A stretch of DNA of 29,061 nucleotides from Gemmatimonadota bacterium (GTDB lineage: Bacteria; Latescibacterota; UBA2968; UBA8231): positions 1-29,061 of the forward strand of contig JABHDC010000101.1 of NCBI GenBank assembly GCA_018673255.1, in the 5' to 3' direction. A program made the position numbers and the translations under genes. Each line of letters starts with the position of its first letter. The first letter of the stretch is position 1. Below the pieces are notes generated by a model, which did not search any database, was not told the DNA's origin, and saw nothing but the letters and a program-made list of their open reading frames with translations. This document shows, piece after piece, positions 1 to 7,721 of this stretch.

Positions 1-1
1 C

Positions 2-283
2 TGCTCCTACGTGGCGATCCTGCCCACCACGAAGGCAGCCGCTGCCGATCCCTTCTTTCAGCAGCCACCCCGCGATCAGTCAGATCGGGCCAACCAGATC
101 TCCGCCGCCAGTCTGCCCAACTCTTTTGTCGCAGCCCCTCCTGACGTGAAGGGCTGGAGTCGCATGGAGGACATCCTGTACGAAGAATTCGCCAAGGCCA
201 TGGGGGGTCAACAGACCGCCGAGGTCGCCCTGGAGAGAATCGAGCGTAAGTGGAATCACCTGCTCAGGTACGCCGGATCATGA
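2..283 (+). CDS. ABC transporter sugar-binding protein, C-terminal end (partial)
   Basis: The reading frame is open from the left edge (base 2) to a TGA at 281-283, so only about the last 93 residues are present. The segment contains a PTTKAAAADP stretch, then W-S-R-M-E-D-I and an E-F-A-K-A-M-G-G-Q-x-T-A-E-V-A-L helix. That is the usual ending of family 1 extracellular solute-binding proteins, where the last helices close the C-lobe and a 'G..t.eeAL' helix precedes the terminus. The stop overlaps the ATG of a MalF-type permease (ATGA at 280-283), the normal gene order of CUT1 sugar importers. The mature protein would deliver a sugar or oligosaccharide to the two permeases downstream; the substrate cannot be read from this fragment. 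Identification rests mainly on context plus the C-terminal pattern. Confidence 0.8.
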   Translation, partial: CSYVAILPTTKAAAADPFFQQPPRDQSDRANQISAASLPNSFVAAPPDVKGWSRMEDILYEEFAKAMGGQQTAEVALERIERKWNHLLRYAGS

Positions 284-1224
284 ACTCACGAATCCCACTT
301 CGCCAACGCGCGATTCCCTACGCCTTTGTCGCGCCCGGGTTGCTCATGTTGGCGACCTTCTTCACCTATCCTCTCCTGGACACGCTCTACCTGAGTCTGC
401 ACACCTACAACATCTTCAACCCACCCGTGTGGGCGGGGCTCGACAACTTCCGCCGCGCCTTTGAAGACGAGTTGTTCTGGCGTGTGACGGCCAACACCCT
501 GCTGTACGCTGCCATGGTCGTACCCGCCCTGGTCGTCGTCTCCTTCTTCCTGGCCCTCTTGGTGAACAATGTCGTGCGCGGCATCAAGATCTTCCGCACG
601 ATCTACTACATCCCGGTCGTCACCTCCATCGTCGTGGCCGGCATCGCCTGGAAGTGGCTCTACAATTCGGATGGCCTGATCAATGCCCTGCTGCGAGGTG
701 TGGGCATTGCCGGACCTTCCTGGCTCGCCGACACACGGGGCGTGCCCGAGGCCCTTCTCGGCTTTCTTGGCGTCGAAGTCACCTCGTCCTGGTTCTCCGA
801 GCCTTGTATCGCGCTGGCCTCCGTTGCGATGGTAACGATCTGGAAGGCCTCGCCCTACTACATGATCATCTACCTGGCCGGTCTGCAGGGCATCCCGCCT
901 CAGCTTGAAGAAGCGGCCCGCGTCGATGGTGCCGGTTGGTGGAAGAGCATCCGCCACATCACGATCCCATCGATTCAGCCCTATACCCTGGTGGTCAGCA
1001 TCATTGCCACCATCGGAGCCTTGCGGACCTTCGGCGAGGTGTACGTGATGACCAGTGGTGGCCCCTTCCATCGGACCAACCTGTTGTCCTACTACATCTA
1101 CACCCTCGGCTTCAAATACCTTGAAGTGGGCTATGCAGCTGCCGTCTCGCTGCTCCTGCTGGTATTGATCCTCGTCTTCGCCATCATCAATTTCCGTATT
1201 GCCGGAGGGGACAGCACCAAATGA
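280..1224 (+). CDS. ABC sugar transporter permease, MalF/UgpA-like
   Basis: A 314-residue inner-membrane permease of the binding-protein-dependent CUT1 family. Hydrophobic segments begin at about residue 10 (an A-I-P-Y-A-F-V-A-P-G start typical of MalF/UgpA proteins without extra N-terminal helices), giving about six helices. The EAA loop that contacts the ATPase is clear at residues 210-219 (EEAARVDGAG), followed by a basic W-K-S-I-R-H-I-T-I-P stretch. I chose the ATG at 280 because it forms an ATGA overlap with the preceding gene; a GTG at 250 in the same frame would add ten residues inside the upstream gene. The stop overlaps the next permease start (ATGA at 1221-1224), so the two subunits are probably translationally coupled. 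No ATP-binding subunit is in the window; it may lie upstream or be a shared MsmK/UgpC-type ATPase elsewhere. Confidence 0.93.
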   Translation: MNSRIPLRQRAIPYAFVAPGLLMLATFFTYPLLDTLYLSLHTYNIFNPPVWAGLDNFRRAFEDELFWRVTANTLLYAAMVVPALVVVSFFLALLVNNVVRGIKIFRTIYYIPVVTSIVVAGIAWKWLYNSDGLINALLRGVGIAGPSWLADTRGVPEALLGFLGVEVTSSWFSEPCIALASVAMVTIWKASPYYMIIYLAGLQGIPPQLEEAARVDGAGWWKSIRHITIPSIQPYTLVVSIIATIGALRTFGEVYVMTSGGPFHRTNLLSYYIYTLGFKYLEVGYAAAVSLLLLVLILVFAIINFRIAGGDSTK

Positions 1225-2069
1225 CCCCTCTCGAACGTTTGGCCTGGCTCAGAAAGCTGCGTCTGGTCGGCCTCTATGCGTCGCTCATGGCTGTGGGCTC
1301 TGTCCTGCTGGCGCCCTTCGCCTGGCTGCTGGCGACAGCGCTCAAATCGGAATCGGCGGATCTGTTCGCCTATCCGCCCGAGTTCATACCCGATCCCATC
1401 GTCTGGGGGAACTTCGCTAAGGCCTGGGCGATTCTGCCCTTCCCGCGCTACATCTTCAACACCTTCTTCATCGCCATTACCACCGTCTTCCTGACGCTCT
1501 TTCTCTGCAGCCTCACCGGTTACGCCCTGGCGCGCATGAGATTCCCCGGTCGCCAGGCGATTCTCTACGCCGTCCTGGCAACGACCATGGTGCCCTTCCA
1601 GGTGCTGCTGATCCCCTTGTTCATCGTCACCCTCAAGCTGGGGCTCGTGGATTCATACGCCGGTGTAATTCTTCCCGTCGCCGTAAACGCCTTCGGCATC
1701 TTCCTCATGCGCCAGGCCTTCACCACGATTCCCGTTGATCTGGAAGACGCGGCGCGCATCGATGGCTGTGGTGACTTCACCATCTACGCCCGCATCATGC
1801 TGCCCCTGGTGAAACCGGCCCTCGCGACCCTGGCCGCCTTCACCTTTGTCGCGCAGTGGAACGACTTCCTCTGGCCGCTGGTCGTGCTCAAGAGTCGGGA
1901 GTTGTATACCCTGCAGCTGGGCCTGGCATCGCTACAGGGCGTCTTTGGCGTGAACTGGCGCTACATCTCGGCCGCTTCCATCATCGCCCTGGCACCGACG
2001 ATCGCCTTCTTCCTGCTCACGCAGCGGTTCTTCACCCGTGGCCTGGCCGCCGGAGCCGTCAAAGAATGA
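1221..2069 (+). CDS. ABC sugar transporter permease, MalG/UgpE-like
   Basis: A 282-residue partner permease of the CUT1 family with about six membrane segments. The EAA loop is at residues 175-184 (EDAARIDGCG), followed by F-T-I-Y-A-R-I-M-L-P-L-V-K-P, the typical MalG/UgpE coupling helix. The motif A-F-T-F-V-A-Q-W-N-D-F-L-W-P-L at about 206-220 is also characteristic of the second permease. It would pair with the upstream permease to form the sugar channel. The ATG overlaps the previous stop, and the stop (2067-2069) overlaps the ATG of the following CBM9-like gene, so these genes form one operon. The length is normal for the family and there is no sign of damage. Confidence 0.94.
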   Translation: MTPLERLAWLRKLRLVGLYASLMAVGSVLLAPFAWLLATALKSESADLFAYPPEFIPDPIVWGNFAKAWAILPFPRYIFNTFFIAITTVFLTLFLCSLTGYALARMRFPGRQAILYAVLATTMVPFQVLLIPLFIVTLKLGLVDSYAGVILPVAVNAFGIFLMRQAFTTIPVDLEDAARIDGCGDFTIYARIMLPLVKPALATLAAFTFVAQWNDFLWPLVVLKSRELYTLQLGLASLQGVFGVNWRYISAASIIALAPTIAFFLLTQRFFTRGLAAGAVKE

Positions 2070-2941
2070 TCAGGTCACAGGCCGACCCGATGGCACAGCC
2101 GATGATCACCCGGTCGGTGCCGCGGATCGAATTCGGGGGCGAGCGCCGATTCGTGGCTCGATTCGGCGCCCGGACCGTCGGCCTGCTTGGCCTCATTGCC
2201 GTGCTCTCTCTGTCAGCCGACCCCAGCCGCGCCGAAACACCGGCCGTTTCAACGACCGACCTACCCCACTACGTCATCGAGCGCGCCGCCACCTCGATCA
2301 CGATCGACGGGGTCCTGGATCCTGCCGAGCCCTGGTCGACGGCGACGCGGATCGACTCCTTCCAGTTTCCCTGGTGGACCTCAGGGACTCGAGAGACCAC
2401 CACGACCCGTCTGCTGTGGGATGAGGAGTATCTCTACGTCGCCTTCGTCGCAACCGATGCCCACATCTCCGCCCACCTGACCGAGCGTGACGCACCGGTA
2501 TCACGCGATGATGCGGTGGAGGTCTTCTTCGCCTGTGACCCGGCCGATGTGAGCGTGTACTTCAACTTCGAGTTCAATGCTTTGGGCACGATCCTCGACC
2601 GCTCGCCGCGTGACAACCGCAGCAGCAAGTGGAATGGCGCCGGTGTGAAGGTGGGCATCACCATCGATGGCACACTCAACGATTCAACTGACACCGATCG
2701 CAGTTGGACGACAGAGATCGCGATCCCCTTCACCGACCTGGCGCCATTTGCACCCCGTCTGCCTCCCGCCAATGGAGATCAGTGGCGCCTGAATCTGTAT
2801 CGAATCGGTGGTGAGGTGAATCCACAATTCAGTCTGTGGTCCGACACGCAGACCGAAAGACCCCAATACCACGTGCCAGCGCGATTCGGCCTCGTGCGCT
2901 TCTCCACCCGCCTGGCAGGCAGCACAACCACGTCGCCGTGA
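2066..2941 (+). CDS. Secreted carbohydrate-binding-like protein (CBM9-like domain)
   Basis: A 291-residue predicted exported protein. A hydrophobic stretch at residues 37-50 followed by P-S-R-A-E looks like a Sec signal with cleavage near residue 56. The rest resembles the CBM9-like, DOMON-related fold found beside carbohydrate-active proteins: an I-T-I-D-G-V-L-D start at 78-85, then L-L-W-D-E-E-Y-L-Y-V-A-F near 116-127, a D-D-A-V-E-V-F-F strand near 148-155, and a late W-R-L-N-L-Y-R-I strand. In family 9 modules such proteins bind sugars, but binding residues cannot be assigned here. The ATG at 2066 overlaps the permease stop (ATGATC over TGA) and is chosen for coupling. It leaves a long 36-residue n-region; a GTG at 2153 preceded by GGGGGCGAG would give a more ordinary signal peptide. 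No catalytic domain is present. Confidence 0.82.
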   Translation: MIRSQADPMAQPMITRSVPRIEFGGERRFVARFGARTVGLLGLIAVLSLSADPSRAETPAVSTTDLPHYVIERAATSITIDGVLDPAEPWSTATRIDSFQFPWWTSGTRETTTTRLLWDEEYLYVAFVATDAHISAHLTERDAPVSRDDAVEVFFACDPADVSVYFNFEFNALGTILDRSPRDNRSSKWNGAGVKVGITIDGTLNDSTDTDRSWTTEIAIPFTDLAPFAPRLPPANGDQWRLNLYRIGGEVNPQFSLWSDTQTERPQYHVPARFGLVRFSTRLAGSTTTSP

Positions 2942-3036
2942 ACAGGGCTGTCAGGACAGGTCATGCACGGGGTGGGTTCGAGCCCACGCACTCCATATCA
3001 CACACGCGAGCCTTTCATACAGGTGAGCCACGTGCA
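2942..3036 (+). other. Intercistronic spacer with a short hairpin
   Basis: This 95-base gap is the only real spacer in the left operon if the downstream gene starts at the TTG at 3037. It contains an inverted repeat GTGGG (2972-2976) / CCCAC (2983-2987) around a 6-base TTCGAG; in RNA a further U-G pair would leave a 4-base loop. There is no T-run after it, so it is not a typical terminator. It might set the stability or expression ratio of the two cistrons. Close to the downstream start is AGGTGAG (3021-3027). Confidence 0.35.
3021..3027 (+). promoter_or_regulatory. Ribosome binding site for the TTG start at 3037
   Basis: AGGTGAG lies 9 bases before the TTG at 3037. It favours this start over GTG 2938 or ATG 2836, both of which would put 30 or more polar residues in front of the lipoprotein signal peptide. 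Confidence 0.5.
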
Positions 3037-6021
3037 TTGTGCGTCCTGCGCAGACCTGCCCTGCTCGCGGTGCTCACCCTCGTCATGTGGACAGGCTGTC
3101 AGCAGGCACCTGAGCCATCTCCCGCTGAAGGGACTGCTGTCGCCAGCGCCAACCCGGGCCTTCGATTCACTGAGATCGCTGCCACAAGTGGCCTGCAACA
3201 CCGTCACACGTCAGGAACACTGGAGCAACGCTATATCGTCGAGAGCATCTCGGGCGGTGTGGCCCTCTTCGATGTGAATGGTGATGGCCGCCTCGACCTG
3301 TTCTTCGTCGATGGCACCCGCGCAGAGGGTGCACCCGAGGGCGGTGGGCATCGCCTGTATCTGAATGAGACCGACCCGGGCGGCAGCATCGCATACCGCG
3401 ATGTCACGGCGGAATCCGGTATCGCTCACAATGGCTGGGGTATGGGTTGTGCCGTGGGTGATATCGACAACGATGGCGACCCGGACCTGTACATCACGTA
3501 TTGGGGTGAGGATCGCCTGTGGCGCAATGACAGCGCTGACGATCAGATCCGGTTCACCGATATCACCGCCAGCGCCGGTCTCGGCCAGACGGGCTGGGGC
3601 ACCTCGGCTGCCTTCGCCGATATCGATCGGGATGGTCTGCTCGATCTCTACGTCACCAACTACCTTGAGTTTGATCTTCAGGCACCTCCAGCCGACGGCA
3701 ACTGGTGCCACTTCAAGGAGGTCGAATCCTACTGCGGTCCGGAGGGCATCCCGGCTCAGGCCGATCAGCTGTATCACAACCAGGGCGACGGCCAATTCGA
3801 GGACATCAGCAAGTCGAGTGGGATCGGTGCATGGTCCTACCCGGGGCTCGGCATATTGTTCGTCGACATCGAGTGGGATGGTGACCTGGATATCTACGTC
3901 GCCAACGACTCCGAGCCCAATTTGCTCTTCCGCAACGACACCGCGGAAGCAGGCGCAGGGCCGGGCGAAACCATCGTCAAATTCACGGAAATCGGTACAC
4001 GTCTCGGTGTCGCCTACAGCGAGAATGGACTGGCCCAGGCTGGTATGGGGCTGGATGGCGGCGATGTCGACAATGACGGAGATATCGACATCTATGTCAC
4101 CAACTTCTCCGATGACGTAAACACACTGTACGCGAATGATGGCAGGGGCTGGTTCTCAGACGCCACCTATGCCACCGGCATGGGCGGTGTCGTGCGCCCC
4201 TTCCTCGGTTGGTCTGCGGCGCTGGAAGATCTGGATAATGACGGCTGGCTCGACCTGTTCGTCGCCAATGGACACGTCTACCCGGCTCTGCAACGATTCC
4301 CGGCGGGGCTGTCTTATACACAGCGGAATCTGCTGTATCGCAACCAGGAGGGCCGATTCACCGAGATGGGCCTCGAGGCCGGCATGCAACGGGCCAGCTC
4401 CAGTCGCGGCGCCGCCATCGGCGACATCGACAATGACGGTGACGCCGACATCGTCGTTGCGAATCTGAATGACTCCCCCAGTCTCTGGCGCAATGATGCG
4501 GGCAATGTTGCGGACTGGATCGGACTTCAGTTGGCCGGCGATCCCAGCAACCGTGACGCCATCGGCGCGCGGGTACGACTCTATGCTGGTGATCTGGTGC
4601 AGACGCGGCAGGTCCAGCGAGGCCGGGGTTTCGAGAGCCAGTTTGATCCTCGCGTACGTTTCGGCCTGGGAACAACCGGTGTGGACAGCATTCGCATCGA
4701 CTGGCCTTCAGGCCACCAGCAGACCCTCCAATCTCCCTCCACACGCCGATATCTGTCGATCACCGAAGGTGATGCGCCCATTGCCGGACCTGAAGTCTCC
4801 CCTGCGGCCACGATACCAGACCCTTTGGCGCCCCTCGCCGCTGGCACCCAGGACAGGTCGACTTCGATTCCGGACCTGTTCGACCTCGACGATGACGCCG
4901 CAGCCCTTTCACGACAGGCAGGCCAGCTCTACAGGCAGGGACGTTATGATGAGAGCCGCACGTGTCTTGAGCGAGCCATCGAACTGGACCCGCAGGGCGT
5001 CAGGTCGAGGATCAACCTGGCCATGGTCCATTTCTCGGGCACGGGAGACTTCCACACGGCAGGCACAATCCTGGGTCAGGCCCTGGACATCGACCCCAGG
5101 CGCCAGGAGGCTCACCACCTGCTCGGCAAGGTGAGATTGCACCAGAATCGGCTCGCGGATGCCATCGCCTCCTTGAGGAAGGCAACGCAGTTGGCGCCGA
5201 GTTCGGGTGAGTATCAGGGATGGCTGGGCCTCGCCTATCAACGCCAGGGCGACAACACGGCCGCCGAAACCGCCTATCACGCCGCTGCCCGTTTGTCCCC
5301 GTGGGATCCGCGCCCCCTGTTGAATCTGGGTCGCCTCTATGAGCGAACGGGGCTTCGTGACAGTGCCGTTGTCACTCGCGTCTTTGACACCTTTGAGCAA
5401 CTGGCTCCCGCCCAACGACGCGTAGATCACTACAAACGCAAGCTGGCCGAATACCCTGACCATGCGGCTGCCCCCTACCTGCTCGGTCGCGCCTATGAAG
5501 ACCAGAATCGGCGCCAACTGGCCTTGGCCAACTACCGACAGGCACTCAAGCTGGACGCTACCTATGCGCCAGCCCTGCACGGCCTCGGTCGGATGCTGCA
5601 GGTACGAGGTAGAATGGAAGAGGCGATTTCAGCCTACGAGCAGGCCAGGAGACAGGACCCGAATCTGACCGGCATCGACAACGATCTGGGTCAGATCTAT
5701 CACCATCAACGTCGCTTCGAAGAGGCCGTCAATTCCTACGAGCATGGCCTGCGAATAGCCGAAGATCGGACGTCCATCCCAATCCTTCTGGCGAATCTGG
5801 CCATGGCCCATGCCATGCTCGGCCACCTGGAACTGGCGGAGGACGCCTTCGAACGATCTCTCGAGTTGCATCCGGATCAGGTGGATACACGCGACGCCCT
5901 GGCCCAGGTGCTGATGGCCATGAGTCGGCCCGAGGATGCTGCTGTCCATTGGCAGGAAATCCTGCGCCTTCAACCCGGTCACGTTGGCGCCCGTCAGAAT
6001 CTGCAGCGCCTCCGACAATAG
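3037..6021 (+). CDS. Lipoprotein with FG-GAP/VCBS repeats, ASPIC/UnbV domain and TPR array
   Basis: About 994 residues from the proposed TTG start. The N-terminus reads as a lipoprotein signal: two arginines, a short hydrophobic run and W-T-G-C with the lipidated Cys at residue 21. Seven repeats of the form D-[IVL]-[DN]-x-D-G-x-x-D-[IL]-[YFV]-V follow at about residues 70-480. Their Asp/Asn-rich loops are the calcium sites of FG-GAP/VCBS beta-propellers. An ASPIC/UnbV domain covers about 495-580 (I-G-A-R-V-R-L, then D-S-I-R-I-D-W-P-S-G). The last about 370 residues are roughly ten TPR units with A-I-x-L-D-P and A-L-H-G-L-G type signatures. ASPIC/UnbV proteins are extracellular or surface proteins of unclear function, often beside sugar uptake genes in Planctomycetes and Acidobacteria. 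Placement after an ABC importer and CBM9-like protein suggests a surface role in glycan capture. The domain calls are firm; the start is less so. Confidence 0.88.
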   Translation: MCVLRRPALLAVLTLVMWTGCQQAPEPSPAEGTAVASANPGLRFTEIAATSGLQHRHTSGTLEQRYIVESISGGVALFDVNGDGRLDLFFVDGTRAEGAPEGGGHRLYLNETDPGGSIAYRDVTAESGIAHNGWGMGCAVGDIDNDGDPDLYITYWGEDRLWRNDSADDQIRFTDITASAGLGQTGWGTSAAFADIDRDGLLDLYVTNYLEFDLQAPPADGNWCHFKEVESYCGPEGIPAQADQLYHNQGDGQFEDISKSSGIGAWSYPGLGILFVDIEWDGDLDIYVANDSEPNLLFRNDTAEAGAGPGETIVKFTEIGTRLGVAYSENGLAQAGMGLDGGDVDNDGDIDIYVTNFSDDVNTLYANDGRGWFSDATYATGMGGVVRPFLGWSAALEDLDNDGWLDLFVANGHVYPALQRFPAGLSYTQRNLLYRNQEGRFTEMGLEAGMQRASSSRGAAIGDIDNDGDADIVVANLNDSPSLWRNDAGNVADWIGLQLAGDPSNRDAIGARVRLYAGDLVQTRQVQRGRGFESQFDPRVRFGLGTTGVDSIRIDWPSGHQQTLQSPSTRRYLSITEGDAPIAGPEVSPAATIPDPLAPLAAGTQDRSTSIPDLFDLDDDAAALSRQAGQLYRQGRYDESRTCLERAIELDPQGVRSRINLAMVHFSGTGDFHTAGTILGQALDIDPRRQEAHHLLGKVRLHQNRLADAIASLRKATQLAPSSGEYQGWLGLAYQRQGDNTAAETAYHAAARLSPWDPRPLLNLGRLYERTGLRDSAVVTRVFDTFEQLAPAQRRVDHYKRKLAEYPDHAAAPYLLGRAYEDQNRRQLALANYRQALKLDATYAPALHGLGRMLQVRGRMEEAISAYEQARRQDPNLTGIDNDLGQIYHHQRRFEEAVNSYEHGLRIAEDRTSIPILLANLAMAHAMLGHLELAEDAFERSLELHPDQVDTRDALAQVLMAMSRPEDAAVHWQEILRLQPGHVGARQNLQRLRQ

Positions 6022-6059
6022 AAAAGGGGGCCGCACCGACTGGTGAGGCCCCCCTTTTT
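6022..6059. terminator. Bidirectional rho-independent terminator between convergent operons
   Basis: GGGGGCC (6026-6032) pairs with GGCCCCC (6047-6053), and an inner CACC (6034-6037) pairs with GGTG (6042-6045) around a GACT loop. T5 follows on the plus strand (6055-6059), and the A4 at 6022-6025 becomes T4 on the minus strand. It starts directly after the TAG of the plus-strand lipoprotein gene and lies about 35 bases past the stop of the convergent ExbD-like gene, so it can serve both operons. Confidence 0.9.
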
Positions 6060-6093
6060 CCAAATCGGCCGCAGGCCGATCATTGAGCGCAGC

Positions 6094-6495
6094 TCAGTCA
6101 GGATCATCCGTCGCCAGGGGGATCTGCTCGATCCCGGCTCGTTTGGCCGCCTCGAACAGGTCGAGGACGAAACGGTGCTTGGTTTCCTTGTCCGTGCGCA
6201 CAACGAGAGTCAGCGATCGTGTGCTGGCTTTCTCACGACGCAGAATCTCATCGAGATTGGCCAACGTCACGGGCTGCCGATTGATCTCCATCGTGCCATC
6301 AGCGGCGATCGAAGCCACCAGCTTCTTCTCTTCTACGATCTGTGCCTCACTCGCTTCAGGCAACTCCACGAGCAGACTGTAGGGCTCCTTGAAGACCGTG
6401 GTCACCATGAAAAAGATGAGCAGCAGGAAGACGCAGTCGATCATCGGCGTCATGTTGATTTCCTGCTCTTCTCCCAGGGGACGGCGTTTAGGCAT
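6094..6495 (-). CDS. ExbD/TolR-family protein (second copy)
   Basis: A 133-residue inner-membrane protein of the ExbD/TolR family: a short basic cytoplasmic N-terminus, E-I-N-M-T-P-M-I-D-C-V-F-L-L-L-I-F-F-M-V-T-T as the single membrane helix, and a periplasmic domain of about 90 residues. The membrane aspartate needed for proton passage in ExbD (Asp25) and TolR (Asp23) is present at residue 20. The periplasmic part keeps the family pattern, including L-T-L-V-V-R-T-D-K-E-T-K-H. With the ExbB-like gene two genes upstream it should form a proton channel stator and motor. It is the last gene of the 13-gene minus-strand block, 11 bases after the first ExbD copy, and is followed by the shared terminator. 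The two ExbD copies differ widely outside the membrane helix, so they are not a recent duplication. Confidence 0.95.
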   Translation of the reverse strand: MPKRRPLGEEQEINMTPMIDCVFLLLIFFMVTTVFKEPYSLLVELPEASEAQIVEEKKLVASIAADGTMEINRQPVTLANLDEILRREKASTRSLTLVVRTDKETKHRFVLDLFEAAKRAGIEQIPLATDDPD

Positions 6496-6506
6496 GATCT
6501 GTCCCC

Positions 6507-6920
6507 TTATTCTTCTTCACGCGCGAAGGCAATGCCTTCAACGCCGACGGATCGGGCCTCATCCACGACAAAGACGATGTATCTCTGCGGACACTCACCG
6601 TCGCCATTGATGATGATATTCTTGTTGTTTGCCTCTTCCATCGCCTGAGCGAGCCGTTCGGCCAACTTGTCCGGTTCGACATCGACACCTTTGATCTGGA
6701 TCTGCCCCGTGTCGCCAATGAAGAGGTTGATGTCCTTCTTCTGCTCTTCCTGGGCGTCACTCTGACTCGGCATGTCGACCTCGAGTCCCTTCGTATGAAG
6801 GAACACCGTGGTCACCATGAAGAAGACCAGCAGGAGAAATACACAATCCACCAGAGGCGTCAGGTCGGGTTCGCTCTCCTCGAGCAGGACCGGTCCGTGC
6901 CTTTCGCGATGGCGTGCCAT
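6507..6920 (-). CDS. ExbD/TolR-family protein (first copy)
   Basis: A 137-residue ExbD/TolR-like subunit. The membrane helix is L-T-P-L-V-D-C-V-F-L-L-L-V-F-F-M-V-T-T with the proton-relay aspartate at residue 25. The periplasmic domain ends with I-I-I-N-G-D-G-E-C-P-Q-R-Y-I-V-F-V-V-D-E-A and an acidic tail. The gene sits 10 bases after the ExbB-like gene and 11 bases before the other ExbD copy. One ExbB with two different ExbD subunits suggests a hetero-oligomeric motor, as with AglR/AglQ/AglS in Myxococcus; that comparison is an inference from composition only. The ATG start at 6918-6920 gives a normal length. Confidence 0.95.
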   Translation of the reverse strand: MARHRERHGPVLLEESEPDLTPLVDCVFLLLVFFMVTTVFLHTKGLEVDMPSQSDAQEEQKKDINLFIGDTGQIQIKGVDVEPDKLAERLAQAMEEANNKNIIINGDGECPQRYIVFVVDEARSVGVEGIAFAREEE

Positions 6921-6930
6921 CCGTCAGGCC

Positions 6931-7665
6931 CTACTTGCTTTCTGCCTGGCTGGTCATAATCAGCGAATTTGCAAATGCATGACCATAGACCTCGACCGTT
7001 TCCAGTAGCGCTTCAGCCCGGCCGGCCAGATAGCGGTAGGAGATGATCGTCGGAATCGCGATCACCAGACCTGAAGCCGTGGTGACCAGCGCCTGGGAGA
7101 TACCACCGGCGACAACACGCGGATCACCAGCTCCTGCCACAGCAATGGACTCAAAAGCGATGATCATACCGGTAATTGTTCCCAGCAGGCCCATCAGTGG
7201 CGCGATATTGCCGATGGTGTTGAGCATGGACAGGTGTCGTCCCAGGTACCCCCGGGCCGCCTCTTCCGTCTCGATCACGAGTTCCTGCTTGAGATCGGTC
7301 AGCTCCTGTTGCTTCACCATGAAGCGACCCAGTTCACCAGATCCGCCCATCTCGGCGCGGCGAACGATCTCCTCATTCGTGTCTCGAAACTCCCGCTGCT
7401 CGATCATCAGTGCATTGTGGCGCCTCAGGATTCGCGCGAAGACAAAGTTCAGAACCCCCTTGCCCTCGTTGCATGCAGCCGCAGCCGCTTCCTGTCCACC
7501 ACGCTGCATGGCTTCCTCTATTCGGTCGAGCTGCTCCTTCGCCTGGTCCGCCGAAGGCATCTTGCTCAGTACCCAAAAACGCTCAATCGAATAGGCTACA
7601 ACAAGCACAGCAGCGAGTATGAGTGGCACCATAATCGGTCCACCACTCTGAATTGTCTCCCACAT
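6931..7665 (-). CDS. ExbB/TolQ/MotA-family proton channel protein
   Basis: A 244-residue inner-membrane protein with the three-helix ExbB/TolQ layout. The first helix is at about 11-31, a charged cytoplasmic region spans about 35-145, and two conserved helices follow at about 150-175 and 189-212. The family signature is plain: N-I-A-P-L-M-G-L-L-G-T-I-T-G-M at 153-167 and I-S-Q-A-L-V-T-T-A-S-G-L-V-I-A-I-P at 189-205, including pore-lining threonines. It would form the pentameric proton channel around the ExbD subunits encoded next. GGAAGGAG ends 8 bases before the ATG, a strong ribosome site that may boost motor subunits relative to upstream genes. It follows the CsgG-like gene after a 56-base gap, one of the two widest gaps in the block. 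Confidence 0.95.
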   Translation of the reverse strand: MWETIQSGGPIMVPLILAAVLVVAYSIERFWVLSKMPSADQAKEQLDRIEEAMQRGGQEAAAAACNEGKGVLNFVFARILRRHNALMIEQREFRDTNEEIVRRAEMGGSGELGRFMVKQQELTDLKQELVIETEEAARGYLGRHLSMLNTIGNIAPLMGLLGTITGMIIAFESIAVAGAGDPRVVAGGISQALVTTASGLVIAIPTIISYRYLAGRAEALLETVEVYGHAFANSLIMTSQAESK

Positions 7666-7721
7666 ATCGTGACTCCTTCCGGTCGTCCCTTGATCTCACA
7701 AAAGGTCAGGCCGCGGGATCT

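Noticed and set aside
286..1071. A 261-codon minus-strand frame opposite the MalF-like permease
   Set aside because: Gly/Asp/His-rich nonsense-like composition; the plus strand has the EAA loop and transporter helices.
2970..2996. A tRNA T-arm-like stretch (GGGTTCGAGCCC followed by a CTCCA) that could mark a tRNA 3' end or attachment site
   Set aside because: With a 7-base TTCGAGC loop the stem pairs only two bases; the good pairing needs a 6-base loop. No D-arm, anticodon arm or matching acceptor strand lies upstream, and no integrase is nearby. It is better read as a short intercistronic hairpin.
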